Source: Akkermansia muciniphila (lineage in GTDB: Bacteria > Verrucomicrobiota > Verrucomicrobiia > Verrucomicrobiales > Akkermansiaceae). From it: a DNA stretch of 64,000 nucleotides. Of the stretch, positions 52,592 to 61,339 are shown piece after piece; position 1 is the first letter of the stretch; every line of letters starts with the position of its first letter. A program made the translations under genes and the position numbers. Where the stretch lies: positions 930,001 through 994,000 of the forward strand of contig NZ_CP156688.1 of the NCBI RefSeq assembly GCF_040616545.1, in the 5' to 3' direction. The notes beneath the pieces were generated by a model. The model did not search any database. It was not told the origin of the DNA and was given only the letters and a program-made list of their open reading frames with translations.

Positions 52592-53581
52592 CTACAGAAT
52601 CAGCATGCAGTCCCCGTAGGAGAAGAATCTGTACCGTTCCCGGATGGCTTCCAGGTAAGCCTTCATGACCAGCTCTTTCCCGGCAAAGGCGCTCACCAGC
52701 ATCAGCAGCGTGCTCTGCGGCAGGTGGAAATTCGTGATCAGGGCATCCACCACCTTGTACTTATAGGGGGGATAAATAAAAATGTTCGTTGACCCGGCGC
52801 ACTCCTTCAAGGGCAAACCCTCCGCGGCAGCCACATGTTCCAGAACCCGCACGCTGGTAGTGCCCACGGCAAACACCCTCCCGGCTTCATTGATCGCCCG
52901 GGCGGTGGCTTCAGGCAGGAAAAAATGCTCCGTGTGCATCTGGTGGTCTTCAATCCTGTCCACCTTGACCGGGCGGAACGTCCCCACGCCCACGTGAAGC
53001 GTCAGAAAATCATGAGGAACGGACGCCAGCAGCTCCGGCGTAAAATGCAGGCCCGCCGTAGGGGCGGCAATGGCTCCCTCATGCCTGGCGTAAACGGTCT
53101 GGTAGCGCTCCTTGTCGGACGGGTCGCTCTCCCGGTTCATGTAATGGGGAAGCGCCAGGCGCCCGTACTTCTCCTCATCCACCTCCCGGTCAAACCGGAT
53201 GAGGCGGTAGCCTTCCTCATCAATGCCTTCCACAGTGCCCACCGCTTCTCCAATGGCCACTGTACGCCCCAGCTTCATCTTGCGCCCCGGACGCACCATG
53301 CACTTCCACAGCAGTGGGTTAAGCACCTCCGCACGCACAATTTCAATAGACCCGTCATTGGAAAAATACCGCGCCGGAACCACCCTGGTATCATTCAGGA
53401 TAAAATGGTCCCCCGCACGCACATACTCCGGCAAATCACTAAAATGCCTGTGCTCAATCAGGCCCGTGTCCCGGTGGATGACCATCATCCGGGAAGCGGC
53501 GCGGTCCGGAAGGGGCCGGTCCGCAATCAATTCTTCCGGCAGCGGATAATCAAAATCAATGGTGCGCACGGCCAAGTGCAT
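52592..53581 (-). CDS. queA: tRNA preQ1(34) S-adenosylmethionine ribosyltransferase-isomerase
   Basis: A 329-residue enzyme that transfers the ribosyl part of SAM to preQ1 in tRNA to give epoxyqueuosine. Family motifs are FDYPLPEELIADRPLPDRAASRMMVI at the N-terminus, ILNDTRVVPARYF, APTAGLHFTPELL, HVGVGTFRPV and TNFHLPQSTLLMLVSAFAG. The start is ATG 53581; a GTG 6 nt upstream is in frame. It is divergent from floA with an 81-nt shared promoter region. QueE is elsewhere in the window, so the queuosine genes are scattered. Confidence 0.93.
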   Translation of the reverse strand: MHLAVRTIDFDYPLPEELIADRPLPDRAASRMMVIHRDTGLIEHRHFSDLPEYVRAGDHFILNDTRVVPARYFSNDGSIEIVRAEVLNPLLWKCMVRPGRKMKLGRTVAIGEAVGTVEGIDEEGYRLIRFDREVDEEKYGRLALPHYMNRESDPSDKERYQTVYARHEGAIAAPTAGLHFTPELLASVPHDFLTLHVGVGTFRPVKVDRIEDHQMHTEHFFLPEATARAINEAGRVFAVGTTSVRVLEHVAAAEGLPLKECAGSTNIFIYPPYKYKVVDALITNFHLPQSTLLMLVSAFAGKELVMKAYLEAIRERYRFFSYGDCMLIL

Positions 53582-53662
53582 TGCCACGAATCCGCTGAAA
53601 GGTCAATACCTTTAAACCATAGGTAACACAATTATATCTTTGCCTGTACCGGATAATATGAT

Positions 53663-54724
53663 ATGGAATGGAACATGAACAACTTGCTGTCAGCAAACAT
53701 TTCCAACACCACTGCCTGGGGGACCATCCTGGTAGTCGTCCTGGTCATCTTCCTGGTTATCTTCTTCGCCATCATCGCCAAATTCTTCAAGACATGGCTG
53801 CGCGCACGGCTGGCAAAAGCTCCCGTCTCCATGAGCAACATGCTGGGGATGTGGCTCCGGAAAGTGCCCTACCCCCTGGTGGTGGACACGCGCATTACGG
53901 CTGCCAAGGCCGGACTGGACATCAGCACGGATGAACTGGAAGCCCACTTCCTGGCCGGCGGCGACATCGTGGACTGCGTGCTGGCCCTGATCGCCGCGGA
54001 AAAAGCCGGAATCCCGCTGAGTTATGACCGCGCCTGCGCTATTGACCTGGCCGTGAAAGGCACGTCCAAAACCGTGCTGGAAGCCGTGAGAACCTCCATC
54101 AACCCCCGCGTCATCGACTGCCCGAACCCCAGCTCCGGCCAGACGCGCCTGACGGCAGTGGCCCGTGACGGCATTGCCGTGGCGGTGCGCGCCCGCGTAA
54201 CGGTGCGCACCAACCTTGACCTCTTCGTCGGGGGCGCCACGGAAGAAACGGTGGTCGCCCGCGTAGGGGAAGGCATCGTTTCCGCGGTAGGTTCCGCCCC
54301 CTCCTACAAGGACGTTCTGGAAAAACCGGAAGTGATCTCCCGCACCGTGAGCGACAAGGGCGTGGACGCCGCCACTGCGTTTGAAGTGCTCTCCATTGAC
54401 ATTGCAGACGTGGATGTAGCGGGCAACGTGGGCGCACGCCTCCAGGCAGAGCAGGCGGAAGCGGACAAGCAGATTGCCCAGGCCAAGGCGGAAGTGCGCC
54501 GCGCCGCCGCCGTAGCCACGGAACAGGAAATGGCCGCCAAGACGCAGGAAATGCGTGCCAAGGTGGTGGAAGCGGAAGCTCAAATCCCCATGGCCATGGC
54601 GGAAGCCTTCCGCAACGGCAACCTGGGCGTGCTGGACTATGCCCGTTACCAGAACGTGGTGGCTGACACCCGGATGAGGGACTCCATCGCCAAGCCGGAT
54701 ACCTCTCCTTCCTCCATTAAATAA
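53663..54724 (+). CDS. floA: Flotillin-like membrane microdomain protein
   Basis: A 353-residue flotillin-like protein (UPF0365), usually about 330 residues. One N-terminal membrane segment ([21 protein letters not shown], about residues 21-41) is followed by the PHB/SPFH region ([52 protein letters not shown]) and a Glu/Ala-rich coiled region ([22 protein letters not shown]). It organises lipid domains and helps membrane protein assembly in the family. The usual partner is an NfeD protein; here it is a Pro-rich single-pass protein 56 nt downstream instead. It is divergent from queA. Confidence 0.93.
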   Translation: MEWNMNNLLSANISNTTAWGTILVVVLVIFLVIFFAIIAKFFKTWLRARLAKAPVSMSNMLGMWLRKVPYPLVVDTRITAAKAGLDISTDELEAHFLAGGDIVDCVLALIAAEKAGIPLSYDRACAIDLAVKGTSKTVLEAVRTSINPRVIDCPNPSSGQTRLTAVARDGIAVAVRARVTVRTNLDLFVGGATEETVVARVGEGIVSAVGSAPSYKDVLEKPEVISRTVSDKGVDAATAFEVLSIDIADVDVAGNVGARLQAEQAEADKQIAQAKAEVRRAAAVATEQEMAAKTQEMRAKVVEAEAQIPMAMAEAFRNGNLGVLDYARYQNVVADTRMRDSIAKPDTSPSSIK

Positions 54725-54731
54725 ACTTTCC

Positions 54732-54768
54732 GGCCTCCGGAGAGACCCGGACGGCCTCTCCGGAGGCC
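54732..54768 (+). promoter_or_regulatory. Strong hairpin between floA and the next gene
   Basis: GGCCTCCGGAGAG (54732-54744) pairs perfectly over 13 bp with CTCTCCGGAGGCC (54756-54768). It is followed by CCCTCC rather than a T-run and ends 12 nt before the next start. It could terminate some transcripts or control translation of the downstream gene. Confidence 0.5.
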
Positions 54769-54780
54769 CCCTCCTTCCTT

Positions 54781-55413
54781 ATGGATTTACTGGCATACAT
54801 GCTTGCCTCCGGCGGCGATGACGACCACTTGAAAATCTGGTTCTGGGTGGTCGTGGGGGCCATCTACCTCATCAAGATGGTGGTAAATTTCCTGAAACCA
54901 AAAGAGGAGGAAAAGGAAAAACCCATTCTGGACACGGAGGACAATCATGAAAAACGCGTGAAGGAGGTTATTGCGGAAATGCGCCGGACTCCTCCGCAAC
55001 CTCCGAAGCCGGCACCACAGCACGCACCGCGCCCTTCTGCGCCTCCTGTGGAGCTCCCCAACCCCTCCGTGGCCCGCAAGCCGCGCCCTGCACCGGCCCC
55101 CGTGCCGGAACAGGCCGTGCCCACTGCCCAGCAAGCAGCCCGGAACGTTCTGGAGCAGTACGTGAAAGCTACGGAAGAAGCACAGCAGTCCATGCGAGCC
55201 CTGTCTGACGCGGAGCAAGCCGCCCTGCGCCGTTTACAGGAAAGGGAAATGAAGGAAAACCTTCCTGAACCGCTCCCGGCGGTTGCTCCAGACAGCCCCC
55301 TTACCCTGAAAAATTCCCTGCGCCGCTCCCAATCCCTGAAAACGGCTATTCTTTATCAGGAAATCCTGGGCAAGCCCCGTGCCCTCCGGGGCGTCTCCTT
55401 CAGCGGGGAATAG
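54781..55413 (+). CDS. Single-pass membrane protein with Pro-rich linker, floA neighbour
   Basis: A 210-residue protein with a single transmembrane helix at about residues 19-39 (IWFWVVVGAIYLIKMVVNFL), then a Lys/Glu-rich charged segment and a long Pro/Ala-rich stretch (PPQPPKPAPQHAPRPSAPP). The C-terminal region (LKNSLRRSQSLKTAILYQEILGKPRALRG) ends in a pattern seen in small Verrucomicrobial membrane proteins. It starts 56 nt after floA behind a strong hairpin, so it is probably in one operon and may be a floA-associated factor. No domain is recognised. Confidence 0.65.
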   Translation: MDLLAYMLASGGDDDHLKIWFWVVVGAIYLIKMVVNFLKPKEEEKEKPILDTEDNHEKRVKEVIAEMRRTPPQPPKPAPQHAPRPSAPPVELPNPSVARKPRPAPAPVPEQAVPTAQQAARNVLEQYVKATEEAQQSMRALSDAEQAALRRLQEREMKENLPEPLPAVAPDSPLTLKNSLRRSQSLKTAILYQEILGKPRALRGVSFSGE

Positions 55414-55723
55414 GGAGGAACTTTCCCCCGTGGTTGAGCCGGCGGCTCCTTCATGTCTTCCGATGGACGCGCTTCTGAAAGCAAGGGGCCAGTTCCTTCA
55501 CCTTCCGGATTTTGCCCACCCTGCGGGGTTCATGCGGTACATTCCGGGAAAACCGGTTTTCCGGACCTCGTAACGATGAAACCTGGACTCCGTACGGGGG
55601 CAGCAGGCCGCTTCCTTCCCGCTCTTCTGCCCGGGAAAACCGCCTCCCGCACTATTCCCCGTTCACCCTTTTCTCCATTCTCCCTTGCCTGGAAAAGAAA
55701 GCGGAGGTACCCTTCTCCCCGCA
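55414..55723. other. Spacer before thiG, nothing recognised
   Basis: This 310-nt stretch is GC-rich with short open frames but no coherent protein. The sequence near 55560-55610 was compared with the TPP riboswitch consensus and does not match it. No terminator for the upstream gene was found. The thiG promoter is probably in the last 100 nt. Confidence 0.4.
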
Positions 55724-56506
55724 ATGACAGATACACCTTTGCAGATAGCCGGACGCCAATTCACCTCCCGCCTGATGGTGGGAACGGGAAAGTTTTCTTC
55801 CAATGAAAGCATGAAAGATGCTCTGGAGGCTTCCGGCTCTCAAATTGTTACGGTGGCTCTGCGCCGGGCGGACCTGACGGGCTCCCATGATCCCGCCGCC
55901 AATATCCTGGACTTCATTGATCCGGAAAAACACCTCCTTCTCCCGAACACCAGCGGAGCGGCCACGGCGGAAGAAGCCGTGCGCCTGGCGCGTCTGGCCG
56001 TGGCGGCCGGTCTTCCCAACTGGATCAAGCTGGAAATCCACCCGGATGCCCAGTACCTGATGCCGGACCCTATAGAAACGCTCAAGGCGGCGGAAATTCT
56101 CGTCAGGGAAGGCTTCACGGTGCTTCCCTACATCAATGCGGACCCCGTGCTCGCCAAGCGGCTTCAGGAAGCCGGAGCAGCGGCGGTGATGCCCCTGGGC
56201 GCGCCGATCGGCACCAACAAGGGCGTTCTCACCAGGGAACTGGTCAACATCATCATTGAACAAGCCGTTGTTCCCGTCGTGGTGGATGCCGGGCTGGGGG
56301 CGCCCAGCCACGCGGCGGAAGCTCTGGAAATGGGAGTGGACGCCGTGCTGGTCAATACGGCCATCGCCGCCGCCGGAGACCCTGCGGGCATGGCAAAAGC
56401 CTTTGCCCTGGCCTGCCGTGCAGGCCGCATGGCCTATCTGTCCGGCCTTCCCTCCGTCTCCGCCAAGGCCGCCGCCACCAGTCCCCTCACTTCCTTCCTG
56501 CATTAA
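55724..56506 (+). CDS. thiG: Thiazole synthase
   Basis: A 260-residue TIM-barrel enzyme that condenses deoxyxylulose 5-phosphate, dehydroglycine or glycine imine and ThiS thiocarboxylate into the thiazole of thiamine. Family blocks are [60 protein letters not shown] (the Lys here is the Schiff-base candidate), [28 protein letters not shown] and [14 protein letters not shown]. The start is the ATG with GGAGG about 17 nt upstream; an in-frame TTG earlier is less likely. No thiS, thiF or thiH gene is adjacent. Confidence 0.93.
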   Translation: MTDTPLQIAGRQFTSRLMVGTGKFSSNESMKDALEASGSQIVTVALRRADLTGSHDPAANILDFIDPEKHLLLPNTSGAATAEEAVRLARLAVAAGLPNWIKLEIHPDAQYLMPDPIETLKAAEILVREGFTVLPYINADPVLAKRLQEAGAAAVMPLGAPIGTNKGVLTRELVNIIIEQAVVPVVVDAGLGAPSHAAEALEMGVDAVLVNTAIAAAGDPAGMAKAFALACRAGRMAYLSGLPSVSAKAAATSPLTSFLH

Positions 56507-56543
56507 AAGCAGGAGCGGGGAGCCTCTTCTTTACTGCCGCGGC

Positions 56544-57851
56544 TCAGGGGGCCTGGGACGCCGCCGTTTTCGCCATCTTCCTGCGAATCAGGAACTCCAG
56601 AACGAAGCAGGCAGCCACAAACAGGACAATCAGCGGAATCAGGTAAGGCTGGCTGAAGAACATCTGGTAGAAAAAGGCGCCCAGAATAAACAGCATCAGC
56701 AGGAATCCCAGGATAATCAGCAGGATGTTCCCGTTCGTCTCCTTCCGTAACCGCCAATGGGCTACGAACACCGCCAGATAGCTGATCAGGAAACATGCCC
56801 CCGCCAGATTGGCGATGGCTACCAGGTTAAAGGCATTCGTCATCACCAGAATGCCCAGCAGCAGGTAAAAAAAGCCCTCTGTGCCGTTCCCCCAGAATGG
56901 CCGTTTGAAAATGGCACCCAGCTGCCCGTTGTGGGCCAGGGCCCTGGAAATGTCCAGCATGCTGAACATGGTGGCATTAATGGCTGACGCCGTGGCAATC
57001 AAGGCCGCTACGGAGACGGCCATGAACCCCCACACGCCCAGCACGGGATAGGCGGCCTGCGCTACGGCGGTTTCCGTATGGCTTTCCAGGGAAGTGGCGG
57101 GAACATTGGACAGCACCACGTAGGAAAGTACCAGATACAGCACCAGCACGATGCCGATCGCCACGAAAATAGCCATGGGCAACGTTTTGGCCGGGTTCTT
57201 CAGATTGCCCGCCGTATTGGCCATCATGCCGTAACCGGCAAAAGCGAAGAATGTCAGCCCCACGCTCCCCAGCAGGCCGTCCAGCCCCTTTACCGGAATG
57301 GGGTCCGCGCCCACCGGCACGGTAGAACCGAAGCTGGCAAGCATCAGCACTGTCAGAATCAGCAGCTTGAACGCCACCATCACCACCTCCGATTTCCCGA
57401 CGGCCTTGGCCCCGCCCATGTTCAGCGCCCCCAGCAAAAGAATGGCAACGCTGGCAAAAAGGGCGGTGGAGTACATGCTGACCACTCCGTCCGGCAAAAA
57501 CAGGCGGGACGCGTACGCGCCAAAGGACTTGGCGACCAGAGCCACGGTGATGACCAGCGTTCCCAAATAAATCAATGTGAGCGCGCCGGACAAGGTCTTG
57601 TGGGAAAACGCCTGATTGAAATAATCCATGATTCCTCCGGAACCGGGATAACGGGAGCCCAGCTTGGCATACGTATAACCGGAAAGCAGGGCGGCGGCGC
57701 CCCCCAGCAGGAAAGACCAGTACACGTTTTTGCCCGCCATCAGGGTCGCCTGACCCATAAGGGCGAAAATTCCCGCTCCCACCATGGAACCTATTCCCAA
57801 TGCAATCACGCTCCACAGGGATAAATATTCTTTTGGAGCCTTTCCGTGCAT
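56544..57851 (-). CDS. APC-family amino acid permease
   Basis: A 435-residue membrane protein with about 12 helices. The APC superfamily start SLWSVIALGIGSMVGAGIFALMGQA is the substrate-binding GxG loop in helix 1. GSRYPGSGGIMDY and GLTFFAFAGYGMMANTAGNLKNPAKTLP are also typical, and the C-terminus is basic (RRKMAKTAAS). It is a likely amino acid/proton symporter or exchanger; the substrate is not readable. The start MHGKAPKEYLSLW fits the family, and the open frame upstream is rejected as non-coding. It is convergent with thiG. Confidence 0.88.
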   Translation of the reverse strand: MHGKAPKEYLSLWSVIALGIGSMVGAGIFALMGQATLMAGKNVYWSFLLGGAAALLSGYTYAKLGSRYPGSGGIMDYFNQAFSHKTLSGALTLIYLGTLVITVALVAKSFGAYASRLFLPDGVVSMYSTALFASVAILLLGALNMGGAKAVGKSEVVMVAFKLLILTVLMLASFGSTVPVGADPIPVKGLDGLLGSVGLTFFAFAGYGMMANTAGNLKNPAKTLPMAIFVAIGIVLVLYLVLSYVVLSNVPATSLESHTETAVAQAAYPVLGVWGFMAVSVAALIATASAINATMFSMLDISRALAHNGQLGAIFKRPFWGNGTEGFFYLLLGILVMTNAFNLVAIANLAGACFLISYLAVFVAHWRLRKETNGNILLIILGFLLMLFILGAFFYQMFFSQPYLIPLIVLFVAACFVLEFLIRRKMAKTAASQAP

Positions 57852-58000
57852 AAGGGAATTAGAAAGCTCAGCCCCTCGGAACGTTGACCTTTCGCCGCGG
57901 CATGACACGTCTGCCGGTTCCGGACGTACAACGTCATCATGACTATTCCGGCACGGCTTTCCCCTTGAACCGCCCTCAGGGGACATGTAGGGTACGGCTG

Positions 58001-58702
58001 ATGATCAAAACCGCCATTTTTGACTTTGACGGAACCCTCGCGGATACGTTGCCCCTGTGCCGGGAAGCCTTCCGCCGGGCTGTGCGGGATCTGGACGGCA
58101 GGACGGTGACGGATGAAGAAATAGAACGCCAGTTCGGGCCGGACGACCTGGGCGTCATTCAAAGGCTGCTTCCCGGAAAACCGGAGCTCCACGAACGCGG
58201 CAGGGAGCTTTTCATCCGCCATTACCGTGAACTTCACCCGGAACTGGCCCCCGCCCCCTTCCCCGGCGTCCACGAGCTGCTGCACGCTCTCCGCAGCCGC
58301 GGCGTCCGGCTGGCCATGGTCACCGGCAAGCGCCTGGAAAGCGCAGACATTTCCCTCCGGTTCTTCCACCTGGACGGATTCTTTCCCATTCTGGAAACGG
58401 GCTCCCCGGAAGGAGGCATCAAGCCGGACTGCATCAAGCGGGCGCTGAACCGCCTGAATTCCACCGCTGAAGAAGCCATCTACATTGGAGACTCCCCCAC
58501 GGACGTGGACGCGTGCCGCGCCGTCCCCATCCGCATTCTTGCCGCAGGCTGGGCCGCGGAAGCGGACGTGGAAGGGCTGAAAGAACGGAAGCCGGACTAC
58601 CTGCTGACCCGCTTTGAAGACATGGACCGCTTTTTCCGGGAGCATGCGCCCGGAACGCCGGGCGGACCGGCGCCGCTCCATGGTGGAAATGAAGGCCTTT
58701 AA
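58001..58702 (+). CDS. HAD-superfamily hydrolase, phosphoglycolate phosphatase-like
   Basis: A 233-residue soluble phosphatase. HAD motif I is FDFDGTLAD with nucleophile Asp8 and acid/base Asp10. Motif II is MVTGK, and motif III/IV is the late GDSPTDVDACRAV with the metal-binding Asp pair. A helical cap (LPLCREAFRRAVRDLDGRTVTDEEIE) is inserted after motif I, typical of the PGP/beta-PGM class. The substrate is uncertain. It lies 59 nt before an AI-2E family gene on the same strand. Confidence 0.85.
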   Translation: MIKTAIFDFDGTLADTLPLCREAFRRAVRDLDGRTVTDEEIERQFGPDDLGVIQRLLPGKPELHERGRELFIRHYRELHPELAPAPFPGVHELLHALRSRGVRLAMVTGKRLESADISLRFFHLDGFFPILETGSPEGGIKPDCIKRALNRLNSTAEEAIYIGDSPTDVDACRAVPIRILAAGWAAEADVEGLKERKPDYLLTRFEDMDRFFREHAPGTPGGPAPLHGGNEGL

Positions 58703-58761
58703 TATTGCAATCCCGCAGGAAATCAGACACCATTGTTCACCCCGTTAAAACCAATCCTTCA

Positions 58762-59874
58762 ATGACTTCCCAGAAAGAATCCGGAAAAGAGGGCCTGAAA
58801 ATCCTGCTCATGCTCGCCAGCGTCATCGTCATCACGGCCGGACTGCATGCGGGAAAGCCGGTACTGCTTCCCATCGTTCTATCCGGCTTCCTGGCTATTG
58901 TCAGCTATCCGCTGACCTCCTTTTTCAAAGGGCGCCTGCGCTTTCCGCACTGGCTGGCAGTGACCTTCACGGTCATCATGGACTTTGGTATTCTGGTGGG
59001 GCTCGGTTATCTGGCCCAGTACCTGGGGCAGGATCTCGCCAACACCGTTACGAACAAATACCAGCCCATGCTGGTGGAAAAAATCCATGAACTCCGCGCC
59101 TTCCTGATTGAACATGACTGGAACAACCTGGCGGACCAGGTACTCCAGGAACTGCCGGACCTGCTCAATGGCCAGCGCATCGTGGCGTTTTCCACGGGAG
59201 TCATGGGACAGCTCGCCTCCATGCTGACCTTCACCACCCTCATCCTGATCCTGATGACCTTCTTCCTGGGAGAGGCGCCCCGTTTCCGGATGAACATCAA
59301 CAAGCTGGGGAACAACAGCGACACGGGCATCCGCAAATTCTCCAAAGCCCTGGCCGGAGTCCAGAAATACCTGATCATCAAAACCTTCATCAGCGCGGCT
59401 ACGGGCCTGCTCGCCTTCCTGCTTTGCTACTACATGAAGGTGGACTTTCCCCTGCTGTGGGGCATCGTGGCCTTTGCGCTCAACTTCATTCCCACCTTCG
59501 GCTCCATCATCGCGGCCATTCCCCCCACCCTGCTCGCCATGCTGCTGATCAGCCCTACGGCGGGCATCATCGTGGCCGGCGGCTATCTGGTAATCAATAC
59601 GGCCCTGGGGAGCTGCCTGGAACCCATGCTGCTGGGGCGCCAGTTCGGCATCGTCACCAGCATGGTGCTGCTCTCCGTCATCTTCTGGGGCTGGGTCTGG
59701 GGTCCCATCGGCATGCTTCTGGCGGTACCCATAACCATGCTGATCAAGCTGGGGCTGGAAAGCTCCAAGGACCTCGCCTGGATCGCCCAGCTCATCGACA
59801 ACCCTCCCACGCCCAGATTCCCGCTCCCCCCTCTCCATTCCGGGAAAACCAACGAAAGCACAACCAAGGAATAA
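58762..59874 (+). CDS. AI-2E family transporter-like membrane protein
   Basis: A 370-residue membrane protein of the AI-2E/YdiK/PerM family with about 7-8 helices. Typical blocks are VLLPIVLSGFLAIVSYPLTSFFKG, a soluble central segment (QDLANTVTNKYQPMLVEKIHELRAFL), ALAGVQKYLIIKTFISAATGLLAFLLCYYMKVDFPLLWGIVAFALNFIPTFGSIIAAIPPTLLAML and LLSVIFWGWVWGPIGMLLAVPITMLIK. The family name comes from one member's proposed autoinducer-2 export; many members have other roles. The chosen start excludes 19 upstream in-frame residues. LysA starts 3 nt after it, so the two are probably cotranscribed. Confidence 0.85.
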   Translation: MTSQKESGKEGLKILLMLASVIVITAGLHAGKPVLLPIVLSGFLAIVSYPLTSFFKGRLRFPHWLAVTFTVIMDFGILVGLGYLAQYLGQDLANTVTNKYQPMLVEKIHELRAFLIEHDWNNLADQVLQELPDLLNGQRIVAFSTGVMGQLASMLTFTTLILILMTFFLGEAPRFRMNINKLGNNSDTGIRKFSKALAGVQKYLIIKTFISAATGLLAFLLCYYMKVDFPLLWGIVAFALNFIPTFGSIIAAIPPTLLAMLLISPTAGIIVAGGYLVINTALGSCLEPMLLGRQFGIVTSMVLLSVIFWGWVWGPIGMLLAVPITMLIKLGLESSKDLAWIAQLIDNPPTPRFPLPPLHSGKTNESTTKE

Positions 59875-59877
59875 TCC

Positions 59878-61167
59878 ATGCATTCATTCGCATACAAAAA
59901 CGGCACGCTCTACTGTGAAAACGTCAACCTCCAGGAACTGGCGGACAAGGAAGGGACGCCCCTGTACGTTTACAGCAAGCAGACCATCCTGAACCATTTC
60001 CACCGCCTCCGGGAAGCCCTGGCGCCCCTTAACGCGGAAGTGGCCTACGCTGTCAAGGCCAGCTCCAACATCGCCATCCTGAACCTCATGGCCCGCAACG
60101 GCGCGGGGTTTGACATCGTTTCCGGCGGCGAGCTCTTCCGCGTCCTCAAAGCCGGGGGAGACCCTTCCAAATGCACTTATGCCGGAGTGGGAAAAACGGA
60201 GCAGGAAATCCGCTACGCCCTGGAACAGGGCATTTACTGCTTCAACGTGGAATCGGAGGCGGAACTGCGTGCCATTAACTCCATTGCCGCATCCATGGGA
60301 GTGAAAGCCCCGGTAGCCGTGCGCGTCAATCCCAACGTGGAGGCGGGAACGCACAAATACATCACCACCGGCAAGGCTGAAAACAAATTCGGTGTGGACT
60401 TTGAACTCATTGAGCCTCTTTACGAGATGGCGGCCCGCGAACTTCCGCACCTCCAGTTGAAAGGCCTGCAAATGCACATCGGCTCCCAGCTCACCCAGGC
60501 GAAACCCTTCCTGGAAGCCGTCAGGAAAGTGGCTCCGCTGGCCGCCACGTTGAAAGAAAAGCACGGCATTGAATTCTTCTCCATAGGCGGCGGCATCGGC
60601 ATCGTTTACCAGGACACGCTGGATTCCGGCGTTCAGGAATGGTGGAACGAGGACTGCGCCCAGCTCACGCTGAGCACGTATGCCCAGGCCGTCGTACCCA
60701 CCCTCCAGCCTCTGGGACTGCACATCATCGTGGAACCGGGGCGCCTCATCGTGGGGAATGCCGGCGCGCTCATCACCCGCTGCCTGTATGAAAAAACGGG
60801 AAAGGCAAAGACCTTTAAAATCGTGGATGCGGGCATGAACGACCTCATCCGTCCCGCCCTCTACCAGGGTTATCATGAAATCATTCCGGTAAAGGAACAC
60901 CTCTCCGAATCCTGCATCACCACGGACGTGGTGGGCCCCATCTGCGAATCCGGGGACTTCCTGGCCCAGAACAGGGACATGACGGACGTGCGCCAGGGAG
61001 AACTCCTGGCCGTGCTGTCCGCCGGAGCCTACGGTTTTTCCATGTCCTCCAACTACAATTCCCGCCCCATGGCGGAAGAAGTCCTGGTGGACGGAAACCA
61101 GTGGAACGTCATCCGCAGCCGCCAGACCTGGGAAGACCTCATCCGGGGAGAATCCATTCCGGAATAA
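59878..61167 (+). CDS. lysA: Diaminopimelate decarboxylase
   Basis: A 429-residue PLP enzyme that makes L-lysine from meso-DAP. Lys60 in EVAYAVKASSNIAIL is the cofactor lysine. Other blocks are GAGFDIVSGGELFRVLKAGG, VNPNVEAGTHKYITTGKAENKFGVDF, LQMHIGSQLTQAKPF, FSIGGGIGI, VEPGRLIVGNAGAL and GPICESGDFLAQNRDM. Length and order match the family. It starts 3 nt after the AI-2E family gene. Confidence 0.95.
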   Translation: MHSFAYKNGTLYCENVNLQELADKEGTPLYVYSKQTILNHFHRLREALAPLNAEVAYAVKASSNIAILNLMARNGAGFDIVSGGELFRVLKAGGDPSKCTYAGVGKTEQEIRYALEQGIYCFNVESEAELRAINSIAASMGVKAPVAVRVNPNVEAGTHKYITTGKAENKFGVDFELIEPLYEMAARELPHLQLKGLQMHIGSQLTQAKPFLEAVRKVAPLAATLKEKHGIEFFSIGGGIGIVYQDTLDSGVQEWWNEDCAQLTLSTYAQAVVPTLQPLGLHIIVEPGRLIVGNAGALITRCLYEKTGKAKTFKIVDAGMNDLIRPALYQGYHEIIPVKEHLSESCITTDVVGPICESGDFLAQNRDMTDVRQGELLAVLSAGAYGFSMSSNYNSRPMAEEVLVDGNQWNVIRSRQTWEDLIRGESIPE

Positions 61168-61192
61168 TCTCTCCCCCCTTCAATTCCTCTTC

Positions 61193-61237
61193 AGGGGATG
61201 TCCCTCCAGGGTAAAACCGGGAATGGGCATCCCCTTT
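61193..61237 (+). terminator. Weak hairpin after lysA
   Basis: AGGGGATG (61193-61200) pairs with CATCCCCT (61228-61235), with a 27-nt loop that can itself pair partly. A short TTT overlaps the stem end. A weak terminator is possible. Confidence 0.4.
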
Positions 61238-61339
61238 CCAGTCCTTTCCGCATCCGGAAGTCAAATCCCGTAAAGCCGCCTTGCAAACGCCTGCGGAATG
61301 TACTATTTACGTTAAAACTTTTTCCTCCCTTTCTTGGTC

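Noticed and set aside
55414-55723. Possible TPP riboswitch upstream of thiG
   Set aside because: The CTGAGA and ACCTGATCTGGATAATGCCAG-type blocks are absent; only a superficial GAAACCTGGA-like match was seen.
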